Shown here piece by piece: positions 1 to 7,262 of a DNA stretch of 11,596 nt (the first letter of the stretch is position 1; each line of letters starts with the position of its first letter). The translations under genes and the position numbers were made by a program. The stretch is from Entonaema liquescens (taxonomy: Eukaryota > Ascomycota > Sordariomycetes > Xylariales > Xylariaceae): positions 1 through 11,596 of the forward strand of contig CADCSX010000017.1 of assembly GCA_902805475.1 (NCBI GenBank). The letters are read 5' to 3'. The notes beneath the pieces are model-generated. The model had not been told where the DNA came from and ran no database searches. It saw only the letters and a program-made list of their open reading frames with translations.

Positions 1-65
1 AAGGCGTGTGTTTTAGAGCGTCGCTATGAGGGAAGTGGTGTTTCCATTGAGTCACCAGACCTTCG

Positions 66-94
66 GGAATTCTGGGTCAAGCTGACCGAGTTCC
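66..94. repeat. Terminal imperfect hairpin near the left end
   Basis: Bases 66-72 pair with 88-94 (7 bp including one G-T pair). After a two-base bulge, 75-79 (GGTCA) pairs with 83-87 (TGACC) around a three-base loop. The same structure lies at 11495-11523 in the right TIR. It sits in the outer 130 bases, which lack the GC hairpin repeats and would be expected to hold the replication origin. Role in initiation is inference only. Confidence 0.45.
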
Positions 95-132
95 TGAATG
101 TGACTTTAAATGGTTCTTCTCTCAAAGAAAGT

Positions 133-214
133 GAAAGCTCCCTCCTCAACTTGTTGAGGTGCCTGTGGTAAAGAAAGCTCCCGCCCTCAACTTGTTGAGG
201 AGTCTGTGGTAAAG
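133..214. repeat. Two direct copies of a ~41-base hairpin-bearing unit
   Basis: Two adjacent units share the order GAAAGCTCCC, a CTCAACTTGTTGAGG palindrome, then CTGTGGTAAA, with a few differences between the palindrome and the tail. A third partial unit begins with GAAAGCTCCC near 216 but has a different palindrome. The right TIR has the matching pair at about 11375-11456. The pattern fits tandem duplication of a GC-rich element together with its flank. Confidence 0.7.
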
Positions 215-302
215 AAAGCTCCCTTCCCTAGCTTCGCAGGGTTTGGCGGTGAAGCCCTCCTCCGCCGTTGGCGGAGGGATTCGTCTAGCGAAGCTAGGGA
301 TG

Positions 303-345
303 GCGAAAGAAAGAAAGAAAGCTAGAAAGAAAGAAAAGAAAGTAA
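303..345. repeat. GAAA-rich simple repeat
   Basis: A run of GAAA and AGAAA units broken once by GCTA, between two hairpin elements. The right TIR holds the complementary CTTT tract at about 11240-11275. Confidence 0.75.
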
Positions 346-716
346 GCTCCCTTTCCCGGCGATGTCGGGGATAGGCGATGCCCCCCGCCGTTGGCGGAGT
401 GAGTTCGTACTTCGTAGGAGAAAGAAAGTTCCAACGGAATATAGCTATCGTAGCGGTATAAAGTTAGTGCTCTAGTTCTCTCCCTCCGACGTCCTCTCCT
501 CCGCCGTTGGCGGAGGGTGACTTCGTCGAGGGGTCGGAGTTATTAATAAATAGAAAAATAAAAAGAGAGCCCCATTCCCTTCGGGATAGGCGAAGCTTCC
601 TCCCTCCTTTGGAGGTGACTTCGTCTTCCCGAAGGATGGGAAAGAAAGCTTCCTCCTTCGGAAGGTTCCCTCCGCCGTTGGCGGAGGGACTTCGTACTTC
701 GTAGGGAGGTTGATCC

Positions 717-1247
717 CATAGGTGCTTAAAGTATGGCTTGTATGGGTTTTAATTAGTTGATTCTATGGAGGACGAGTCAAATTTTGATGAATCTTTTAAC
801 TTTTCGGTATAACCCACTGCTGTTAAGGTGCTGCAAGGTGATTGTTACTCTACCAGATCTATGCTGAGTATGGTTTTGCTTTAGAAGCATTATATTCCCT
901 TATTATAATATTGAGCAATTTACTCAATGGTTGTTTTCAACCTTTAAATGATTAAAAAGGTAGAGCTTACTACGGTTTATTTGATAATTTTATTTACAAA
1001 TTTTGACACAAATTTTAGATATAATGCAGGTTGTCTAATTTCCAATTTGTTCACTCCGTTACTTTGCTTTTTATAATATGGTTGATGAACTACGATAATA
1101 AATAAAGATTAACTTTCTCTCTTGTATGCCACCGAGTTATTGATTTAATTTGCTTTGATTTGTTTTTCTATGTTTCGATATTGACTTTGTTGGTTTTATT
1201 ATCCCTATTTTATAATTTATAGATTAAGATTTTATATAATAATTAAA
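717..1247 (+). promoter_or_regulatory. AT-rich shared leader/promoter region of the DNA polymerase
   Basis: No convincing gene is seen here. The stretch is present in identical form upstream of the RNA polymerase (10313-10843), so promoter and 5' leader must be common to both genes. Two adjacent small hairpins are visible: ATTGAG/CTCAAT at 910-928 (7-base loop) and GGTTG-TTTT-CAACC at 929-942. A 15-codon ATG frame at 765-812 ends in TAA and could be an upstream ORF. The polymerase frame is open back to a TAA at 1146-1148, with an alternative ATG at 1170. I cannot identify a promoter consensus. Confidence 0.5.
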
Positions 1248-1405
1248 ATGAAAATGAAAAATTTATTTACTCAGCATTATTTTAAGTTTTTAGATTATTT
1301 TTTAACTTTAAAAAATATTCAACCTGCAAATAGGGTTTTATATACTTTAAAACCTGTTAAATTTATGGCTTGTAATGTTCCAGGAAATTTTAGGTGATTC
1401 TCAAC
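1248..1405 (+). other. TIR-coded leader shared by both polymerases, left copy
   Basis: The first 52 codons of the DNA polymerase lie inside the TIR, and the identical sequence at 10312-10155 encodes the start of the RNA polymerase. Residue 53 is Thr in both, through ACT on the left and ACG on the right, so 53 residues are the same; after that the proteins have nothing in common. The leader is basic and aromatic (MKMKNLFTQHYFKF at the start), includes LKPVKFMACN and ends in NFRWFST. Confidence 0.85.
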
Positions 1406-4400
1406 TTCACTTCCCTTGTCTGTTCCTTCTTCTGAGGTTAAAGGTTTAAAGATTTTTGATGTTAAAAAAGCCTCTAAATCCTCTGTATTTAATATATGAA
1501 TGGATCTTGACACTGCTGTTAATGAAAGTCTTTTTATTCGGACTATCGTAAATCATAGATATTTTCTTGGTAATGTTAGATATACAGTTTTGATTAAATT
1601 AGAGCGTCAGGGTTTATTTAGAACTGGGTCTCCAGGGTATGTTTATTACACCGGTACTTCTAAAGATAATAGTTTAAATGATCTATGGATGTTGACTATA
1701 CGGACTATTCAAGATTTACTACGTAACTATAATGACATATTCGAGGAGGATCTAGATTCCATAGTATTAGAGTTTTATAGTATAAATGTTCATAATAGAT
1801 ATTATTTAACCGAAGATTCTAAAGGTGTCTTAGGTAAGTCTGAGTCGTATTCTATGTTGAAGAGTATGAAGCTATTTGAGGGTATTAGTGTTGATCCTTC
1901 CGGATTAGGTGGTGATCCTACTCTATTATCTAGTTCCAATGCCGTCTATTTAGGTGGGTATGGACATGGACGTTTCGAAGGTGATAATGAGTTTAATTTA
2001 TCTAATTTAATATCCTTATTAGATTTAGAGGATTTCGATATAACAGCCTTACAAAAAGATTTAGAGGATTCTCCTTACTACACTAAATTATACCGGAAAA
2101 TATATCAAGGTCAATGTCATATATTGTTGATTAGAAATATAAGTGATAATATATTTTCTAAGAGAGTGTATGATAAAAGGGGGCGTTTAATACTAGAACT
2201 TCTTGATACATATATAGGGGTTTATCTGCATAGAGTTATAGGTAATACTTTATATATATTTGATAAATCTAGTAGGTTAGTGAAAAAAAGTCGGAATGTT
2301 CCCTTGACACCTGTTAAATACAAAGATTTTGGTCGTGAATACTCATTACCTAACCAAAATTTTGGTACTCTAGACATTGAAACTTATAAAGTTTCTGATA
2401 ATATATCTCGTATTTATAGTTTAGGTTTTTATGTACATGAGCCTAATTGTCTAAAATTATATTATATAGATACAAATTTAGATAGTGAGGAATTAGTACA
2501 TCGTTGTATCGTTGAGCTTATGAAGGATAAATATAAAAATATTAAATTCTATGTACATAATTTATCAGGTTTTGATTCTATTTTTATTGTTAAAATGTTA
2601 AGTAACTATAATAAACGTATATCAGATAGTAATTTATATTATTTCGAGATCATAGATAGAAATACCAAATTCCTTAAAGTTGTTATTAAGAGAGTTATAG
2701 ATAAGAAGGTTCGTAAGGTTACTCTGTTAGATAGTTATGCTATCTTACCTTTATCTTTAAGGGATTTATGTAAAAGTTATGATTTAAAAATATCTAAATC
2801 CTTTTTTCCTTATGACTTTGTTAACGAAAATACCTTATGGTATATAGGACAAACTCCTGGTAAAATATATTATCCGGATGCTACCTTAACTGAATATAGG
2901 GAGTTAGTAAAATCTAATTGACATTTACAATATGAATGTTTAAAATATTTAAAACTCGATCTTCTTACTTTACATGAGGTACTTAGAGTAGCTAATAGAA
3001 ATTACTTTTTATCATTCGGAGTTCAAATGACTGATTCTTTAACCATAACTAGTTTAGCGTTAAAGATTTTATATACTAAATACTATGATGATAAACTGGT
3101 TATACCTAATATAACTAATAAAGCTATTTATAATGATATTAATAATGCATACTACGGAGGTAGAGTTGAAATATATAAACCCTACGGTAAAAAGTTATTT
3201 TATTATGATGTGAACTCTCTGTATCCTTTCGCTAGTCTAAAGAATCTAGCGGGGGTTAATTGTAATTATGTAGAATTTTATTTAAATAATACAAACCTTG
3301 AAGATCTTTTCGGAGTATTCTATTGTAAGATAATCACTAACAATTCTGAGGATTTAGATTCTAAGTCTCCGTCCTACTTAGGTTTATTACCCTACAGAGA
3401 TCCTGATAACGATGCGCTTACTTTTCCTTTAGGTACTTGGGAAGGATGATATTTTAGTGAAGAGTTGAAATTCGCTAAAGAACAAGGGTATAAGATTGAA
3501 GTGTTAAAAGGTTATACTTTCAATGAAGTACCTTCAGTTCTTACAGATTTTATACTTAACTTATCAAAAATAAAGGGTACTACTAAAAATAAAGTAGAAA
3601 GAGCTAATACTAAATTTATAATGAATAGTGGTATTGGTAGATTTGGTATGAATCCTGAAAAACCTATAACGAAACTAGTCAGTGATGAAAAACGTAACTT
3701 ATTACAGGCTACTCGTCGTGTAGTAAATATCGTTAAATTAAATCCTGATTTATTCATGATTACTTATTTTAGTAGTATAGATAAAAAGGTTTGTCTTAAG
3801 AATAACATAGACTATATTAAAGTTAGAAATGAAGAAAATTCCAAGGAGGTAAGAACAGTGTCTAACAATTTCTGTTCTATAATTACTGCTACCGCTATTT
3901 TATCGTACGCTAGAATCATCATGGCTAAGGCTATGCTGAAAGTTCAAAGTATGGGTGGTAATATTTATTACACCGACACTGACAGCTTGGTTACTGATAT
4001 TAGACTACCTGAAGATATGGTAGATCCATCAAAGTTAGGATGTTTTAAGTTAGAACATGAAGTCGAAGAAGCTATTTTCCTAGCCGAGAAATTCTATGCT
4101 TTAAAAACAACAAAGTTGGATAGTGAAGGTAATCCTGAATACGTATTCAGATGTAAAGGTATCTCTAGGGATAAATTGTCTTGGGATTTGATGGAATATC
4201 TTTATAAAACCGGGGATAGTTTTACTACTACCAGAAAAAGTAATAAAAGAAGTATAATTGATGGTAGTGTAACTATTAAAGATTCTGAAATAATTATTAA
4301 TATGATATATAAAAAACGTGCTAAAATAATGAGAAACAACTGATGAGTTGATACATCACCTTTATACATTAACACTATAGATTTAAGTTTAGTTAAATAT

Positions 4401-6464
4401 AAAGTACCTAATACAGGGTTTATTTGATATAACACTATTCATAAAGATTTTGTTTGATATAATACTATTCATAAAGGTTTTATTTGATATAACACTTGTT
4501 ATACAGATTTTATTTGATATAACACTTGTACTACGGATTTTACTATGTGAGGTATTGTTATGTACAATACTACCCTTCCAGCTGTTATTCCTCCATTTAT
4601 ACTAGTGGTAAAAGATTTGATTATACTTGTTTATACACCTCAGATTGTAGAATGTTATACCTTACAAATTGATCTAGCACCTAAATCCTTAATGAATTTA
4701 GAAACATGAAGTTATGATATAATACCCTGAGGCTTAACGTATTCTATTATGGGTATGTTTATGTTGATAAAAAATCTAGAAGGTTTACATTCTTATTTAA
4801 TTCTAGGTTTAACTAGCTCTATTTCTAAATATTCGCTACATAAGTCAGTTTTAGATAAACCTAGTAGCAATACTTTTAAGTTAACGAAGTATAAGTATCC
4901 TATACTTAAACGTAAAGTAAGGTTATACTCAACATATCCTGCTCTTCGTCCAAAGGGGAGAGGTTTTACTCATTCTCCTTCTCCTTTTATTGATAATAAG
5001 TTAGAGTATCTTTACTATTGTGAATACTACAATCTTTACCGTAATTATCATAATGAGAATTCATCGCTACCATCAACCTACCTATCATCTCTTACTTTAA
5101 CACCTATTTTACTATCTAATAATCTTTTAGCTCCTATTATCTACACTCCGGATATTTTATATCATATAGATAGATGTGATATGATTCTTTCGAGAATACC
5201 TGATAATAATATAGTTAAACTATTTTTAATTGGGACGTTAAGACTAAAAATTCAAGTATATGCACAAGAATCTGCACATACAGAGAGTATTCTTAAACGT
5301 GTATCACAAATTGAGAATTATAACATTAAACGAGTAACTCTCGATTTAGAATCTCCGTATCCAATACACTATGTAGAGAGTTCTAGACCTAATGAAATTA
5401 AACGAGATAAATGTAGTTATAAATATTCATCTTTCTTATCTTTTTCTCATATTCTTTCTAAAAGTAATCTTTATAACGTAACTCAAAAAATTTCATATGA
5501 AGATTTAAACTTAGAAAGTCTTAATCAGGTTAAAGAATTAATCTTCAAAGATCACTCATCAGACCTTACGGCTACAAAAACTAGAGAATGAATATTTTAT
5601 GATCCTGTACTCGGAGGGATACCTCACGTATCTGGAGAGCCAGAAATTTGGAAATTTTACACGCATTCTTATAAGTTAAATTTAGACTATCCTAGCAACT
5701 TTTCGAATCTTGACTCTTGTTGTTATATTATAACTTTCAATAATAACTTATACTATTATATAGGATCATCTAATGATATTAAACATAGAGTTCAATCACA
5801 TAATTTAACTCTAGAAAAAATTATATATAATACTTTAAGAACACCTAAAAAAATACTTACAGAACCTAGTTACACTGAGAGTATTATACCTTATTTCCTT
5901 CAAAGTGAGATAAGGAATAATTATACTATAGGTTATAAGATTCAACCTGTATATATTACTACTAATTATTTAAATAAATTCGTTTCATTATACCCTCTTC
6001 ATAGATTAAGTAAAGGTGAATGAATTATATTAAAATATACTACAGAATTAATTATTAAAATTTTGGAACAATCTTTAATAAATAAGTTTAAACCTAAGCT
6101 TAATACTATCCATAAAGTTGGTATCAAATATTGATCTTGACTAGATACTTATTTAGACGAAATTAGTGATGAAAAATCCTTAGATAAAGTATATGGTAGA
6201 CCTGTTAAATATTTAATAAAAACACCTATTACTAGAGAACATTACGAGAGATATAAGTTAATTTTTAGTGGTAAGGATTGAAAAACTCCGGAGGATTATA
6301 TCCAAGAAGGTGAAGAATATTATTTACTTTCTAAACATCGTACAGAACATTATTTAATAACAAAATATAACTTAAACATAGAAGAGGTGTTAAATAATCT
6401 TAATAAATTACATATCTATAAAGATTGTATCTTAAGACAACCTTTGATAATATCTATTGTATAG
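1248..6464 (+). CDS. dpo: Family B DNA polymerase with C-terminal GIY-YIG domain (fusion)
   Basis: Read with TGA as Trp, one frame of 1738 codons runs to TAG at 6462-6464. It holds 18 in-frame TGA codons, including those at 2919, 3447, 4341 and 4344. The polymerase part (residues 1 to about 1050) has all family B signatures. The exonuclease motifs are Exo I DIE (Asp376, Glu378), Exo II NLSGFD (Asn438, Asp443) and Exo III YLKLD (Tyr567, Asp571). The polymerase motifs are A, DVNSLYP (Asp654); B, KFIMNSGIGRFG (Lys789); C, YTDTDS (Asp910, Asp912); and KGISRDK (Lys970). Motif B has Ile where many family members have Tyr. It should copy the plasmid from protein-primed ends in the mitochondrion. Residues 54-375, ahead of Exo I, may contain the terminal-protein function, but I see no motif for this. 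The C-terminal 690 residues are described separately. The start is uncertain: ATG 1248 is chosen because MKMKN opens the conserved TIR-coded leader; ATG 1170 would add 26 hydrophobic residues, and ATG 1500 would lose the TIR-coded part. Confidence 0.93.
4419..4538 (+). repeat. Four tandem 30-base (10-residue) repeats inside the fusion gene
   Basis: Four in-frame copies begin at 4419, 4449, 4479 and 4509. Each encodes F-[IV]-W-Y-N-T followed by four variable residues (for example IHKD or CTTD), and the Trp is TGA in all four. A partial fifth copy (FTMWG) follows. They lie at residues 1058-1097, just after the polymerase module ends at about residue 1050, and so mark the joint between the polymerase and the extension. 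Copies 1 and 2 resemble each other more than 3 and 4, which suggests stepwise duplication. Confidence 0.9.
4539..5711 (+). other. Unrecognised middle part of the C-terminal extension
   Basis: This is about residues 1098-1488 of the fusion protein, continuous in frame with no TAA or TAG. I recognise no family. It starts with two hydrophobic stretches, at about residues 1104-1127 (around PAVIPPFILVV) and 1160-1190 (around PWGLTYSIMGMFMLI), which could be membrane segments or buried core. A basic patch with KRKVRLYST near residue 1225 is followed by a Pro/Gly-rich bit (ALRPKGRGF) coded by locally GC-richer DNA. The rest is rich in Ser, Leu, Tyr and Asn, much like linkers in fungal mitochondrial endonuclease proteins. 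It could be a linker, a DNA-binding region or a decayed separate gene. Confidence 0.6.
5712..6464 (+). other. GIY-YIG nuclease-like domain at the C-terminus of the DNA polymerase
   Basis: Residues about 1489-1625 fit the GIY-YIG fold. A CCY triplet (1491-1493) stands in place of GIY; ten residues later comes YIG (1504-1506) followed by SSNDI. Then come Arg1514, eight residues after the Gly, and His1518, four after the Arg; this is the same spacing as Arg27 and His31 in I-TevI. The metal-binding Glu is best matched by Glu1607 in LEQSLINKFKPKLN, with the conserved Asn at 1619. The Arg-to-Glu distance (93) is about twice that of I-TevI, so the domain has an insertion near residues 1525-1590. The last 115 residues (TPITREHYERYKL and on) are unrecognised and could bind DNA. 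GIY-YIG enzymes cut DNA and often act as homing endonucleases in fungal mitochondria. Here it is attached to a replicative polymerase, not carried in an intron. Confidence 0.8.
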
Positions 6465-6660
6465 ATAGTGTTCAAATAATGTAACTTGATGTGGCCTAAC
6501 GAAGCATCCGCACTAATGGAGAGATGTATTTAAGATACCAAACGTATAAAGTAACTACTCCATTAAGTAACAGCTTATCACTTTTTACGATGTAGAGGTA
6601 TTCCTCCTTTACGTAGTACGAATTATTTATGGATTAGAAAAAAAAATATTTACTTATTTT
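6465..6660. other. Intergenic stretch after the DNA polymerase; nothing recognised
   Basis: About 200 AT-rich bases between the TAG of the fusion gene and the first terminator-like hairpin. No gene or RNA is recognised. A short string, CCTAACGA at 6495-6502, recurs at 6925-6932 beyond the terminators, which may be chance. Confidence 0.4.
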
Positions 6661-6662
6661 TT

Positions 6663-6737
6663 CCCTCGCGAAACATATGCACAGTAGATTTATAGAATCT
6701 CAGTTTCACCGTGTATGCTTCGTGAGGGTTTTTTTTT
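6663..6737 (+). terminator. Imperfect long hairpin followed by a T run
   Basis: The outer stem pairs CCCTCGCGAA (6663-6672) with TTCGTGAGGG (6719-6728), 10 bp with one G-T pair. A bulged stem continues inside it (CATA and CAC against GTG and TATG), and a separate small hairpin AGATT-TATAG-AATCT lies within. Nine T residues follow on the plus strand. It is 200 bases downstream of the DNA polymerase stop, so it most likely ends or processes that transcript. The lack of a matching A run on the other side means it should work mainly in this direction. Confidence 0.6.
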
Positions 6738-6860
6738 ATCTTGTTATTAGCTAAATTTATCTTAAGAGTTTGAATTTGTTATACATACTTAGTTAATCAG
6801 GAATGTATACTTCATAGTCTGAATATTTAATACTTATAAGTAAATACTACTAAATCCACT

Positions 6861-6906
6861 AAAAAAAAACCTTCACTGTCAAATCTGACAGTGAAGGTTT
6901 TTTTTT
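6861..6906. terminator. Perfect palindrome, bidirectional terminator
   Basis: Nine A residues (6861-6869), the arm CCTTCACTGTCA (6870-6881), the loop AATC (6882-6885), the exact complement (6886-6897) and nine T residues (6898-6906) make a 21-bp stem with a 4-base loop. Read on either strand it is a GC-containing hairpin followed by a T run, the layout of an intrinsic terminator. It lies between two convergent genes, about 400 bases from the DNA polymerase stop and 350 from the RNA polymerase stop, so it can stop both transcripts. Confidence 0.8.
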
Positions 6907-6989
6907 GTAGTAGAATGGTTTTGACCTAACGATTCATGATCTCATTATAGAAGAGATAACATCTTCAAAACAAAAAAAATAATTTACCG

Positions 6990-7262
6990 ATGAATGAACT
7001 TGAGATATCAGCCATTTATACCCGAAATTCGACATCAAAAATAAAAGCAGTTGAAAACGATTTTTCAAACACGTCTGAGAGTTGTTTTCTCCCGGAAAAA
7101 CAAAAGTTATACCCAGTTATTTCCAATATTTTCCCTTTGTTCTTCCCTGTCTTAAGAAAACACTCTTTGTTGTGTATTATCTTCGGCATCTCCATATGAT
7201 TGTACGATAGTCATAATTATATCTTCACGAACACTCACTTCGGAATAAAGAGAGATATCTAA
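6990..7262 (+). CDS. Doubtful small ORF, 90 codons, no recognised family
   Basis: An ATG frame starting MNELEIS stays open for 90 codons when the TGA at 7197 is read as Trp, and ends at TAA 7260-7262. Its stop overlaps the RNA polymerase stop (7259-7261) on the other strand. The middle to C-terminal half is hydrophobic (around YPVISNIFPLFFPVL and LLCIIFGIS), which could form one or two membrane segments. The DNA is somewhat less AT-rich than its surroundings. I recognise no homologue, and a 270-base open frame is possible by chance, more so with only two stop codons. It lies downstream of the bidirectional terminator and would need its own transcript. Confidence 0.25.

Larger units (their letters stand above)
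131..716. repeat. Cluster of GC-rich palindromic (hairpin) elements, left TIR
   Basis: This stretch holds no gene. It is packed with short GC-rich inverted repeats. The 17-base palindrome CTCCGCCGTTGGCGGAG occurs at 260-276, 499-515 and 670-686, and with one change (C for T at 384) at 383-399. Another palindrome, CCTCAACTTGTTGAGG, occurs at 144-159 and in a second copy about 40 bases on. Others include the arms around CTAGCTTCGC, CTTCCCGAAG and CTTCGTACTTCGTAGG. The spacers are rich in GAAA and CTTCGT. Such elements resemble the GC clusters, PstI palindromes and double-hairpin elements described in fungal mitochondrial DNA, which spread and expand or contract easily. Confidence 0.85.
1..1405. 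repeat. Left terminal inverted repeat (TIR) of linear plasmid
   Basis: Position 1 pairs with 11588 and position 1405 with 10155, so the two ends are reverse complements. The inner 720-1405 part pairs with 10155-10840 with no length change (coordinate sum 11560 throughout). At position 1 the sum is 11589, so the left copy is 29 bases shorter overall, and the differences I traced lie in the GC-rich outer half. One substitution is clear at 717 (C) against 10843. Repeats of this kind carry the origins and the attachment sites of the terminal protein in invertron plasmids. Here they also carry the leader and first codons of both polymerase genes. Confidence 0.97.

Noticed and set aside
507..704. 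Plus-strand open frame of 65 codons in the left TIR
   Set aside because: It consists of GC hairpin repeats translated by chance; no family, and the copy at the right end differs by frame-shifting indels.
815..960. Possible tRNA in the AT-rich leader
   Set aside because: Small hairpins are present but I could not build an acceptor stem with a T-arm GTTC-like loop and anticodon arm.
3512..3757. Minus-strand frames inside the DNA polymerase (also 4202-4435 and 1319-1513)
   Set aside because: They oppose a strongly supported gene and encode no recognisable protein; they are antisense shadows.
2919..4346. TGA codons at 2919, 3447, 4341 and 4344 as true stops, giving a broken polymerase
   Set aside because: The frame continues at once with conserved motifs (Exo III YLKLD after 2919, GWYF after 3447), so TGA is Trp as in fungal mitochondria. 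The RNA polymerase behaves the same way.
4419..4538. CRISPR-like array
   Set aside because: The four 30-base units are directly adjacent without spacers and lie in frame inside a coding region.
4347..6620. Group I intron at the end of the polymerase gene carrying the GIY-YIG frame
   Set aside because: Intron endonucleases are often fused to the upstream exon, so this was considered, but I found no recognisable group I core (P, Q, R, S elements) before or after 6464 and no downstream polymerase exon. A computational covariance search would settle it.
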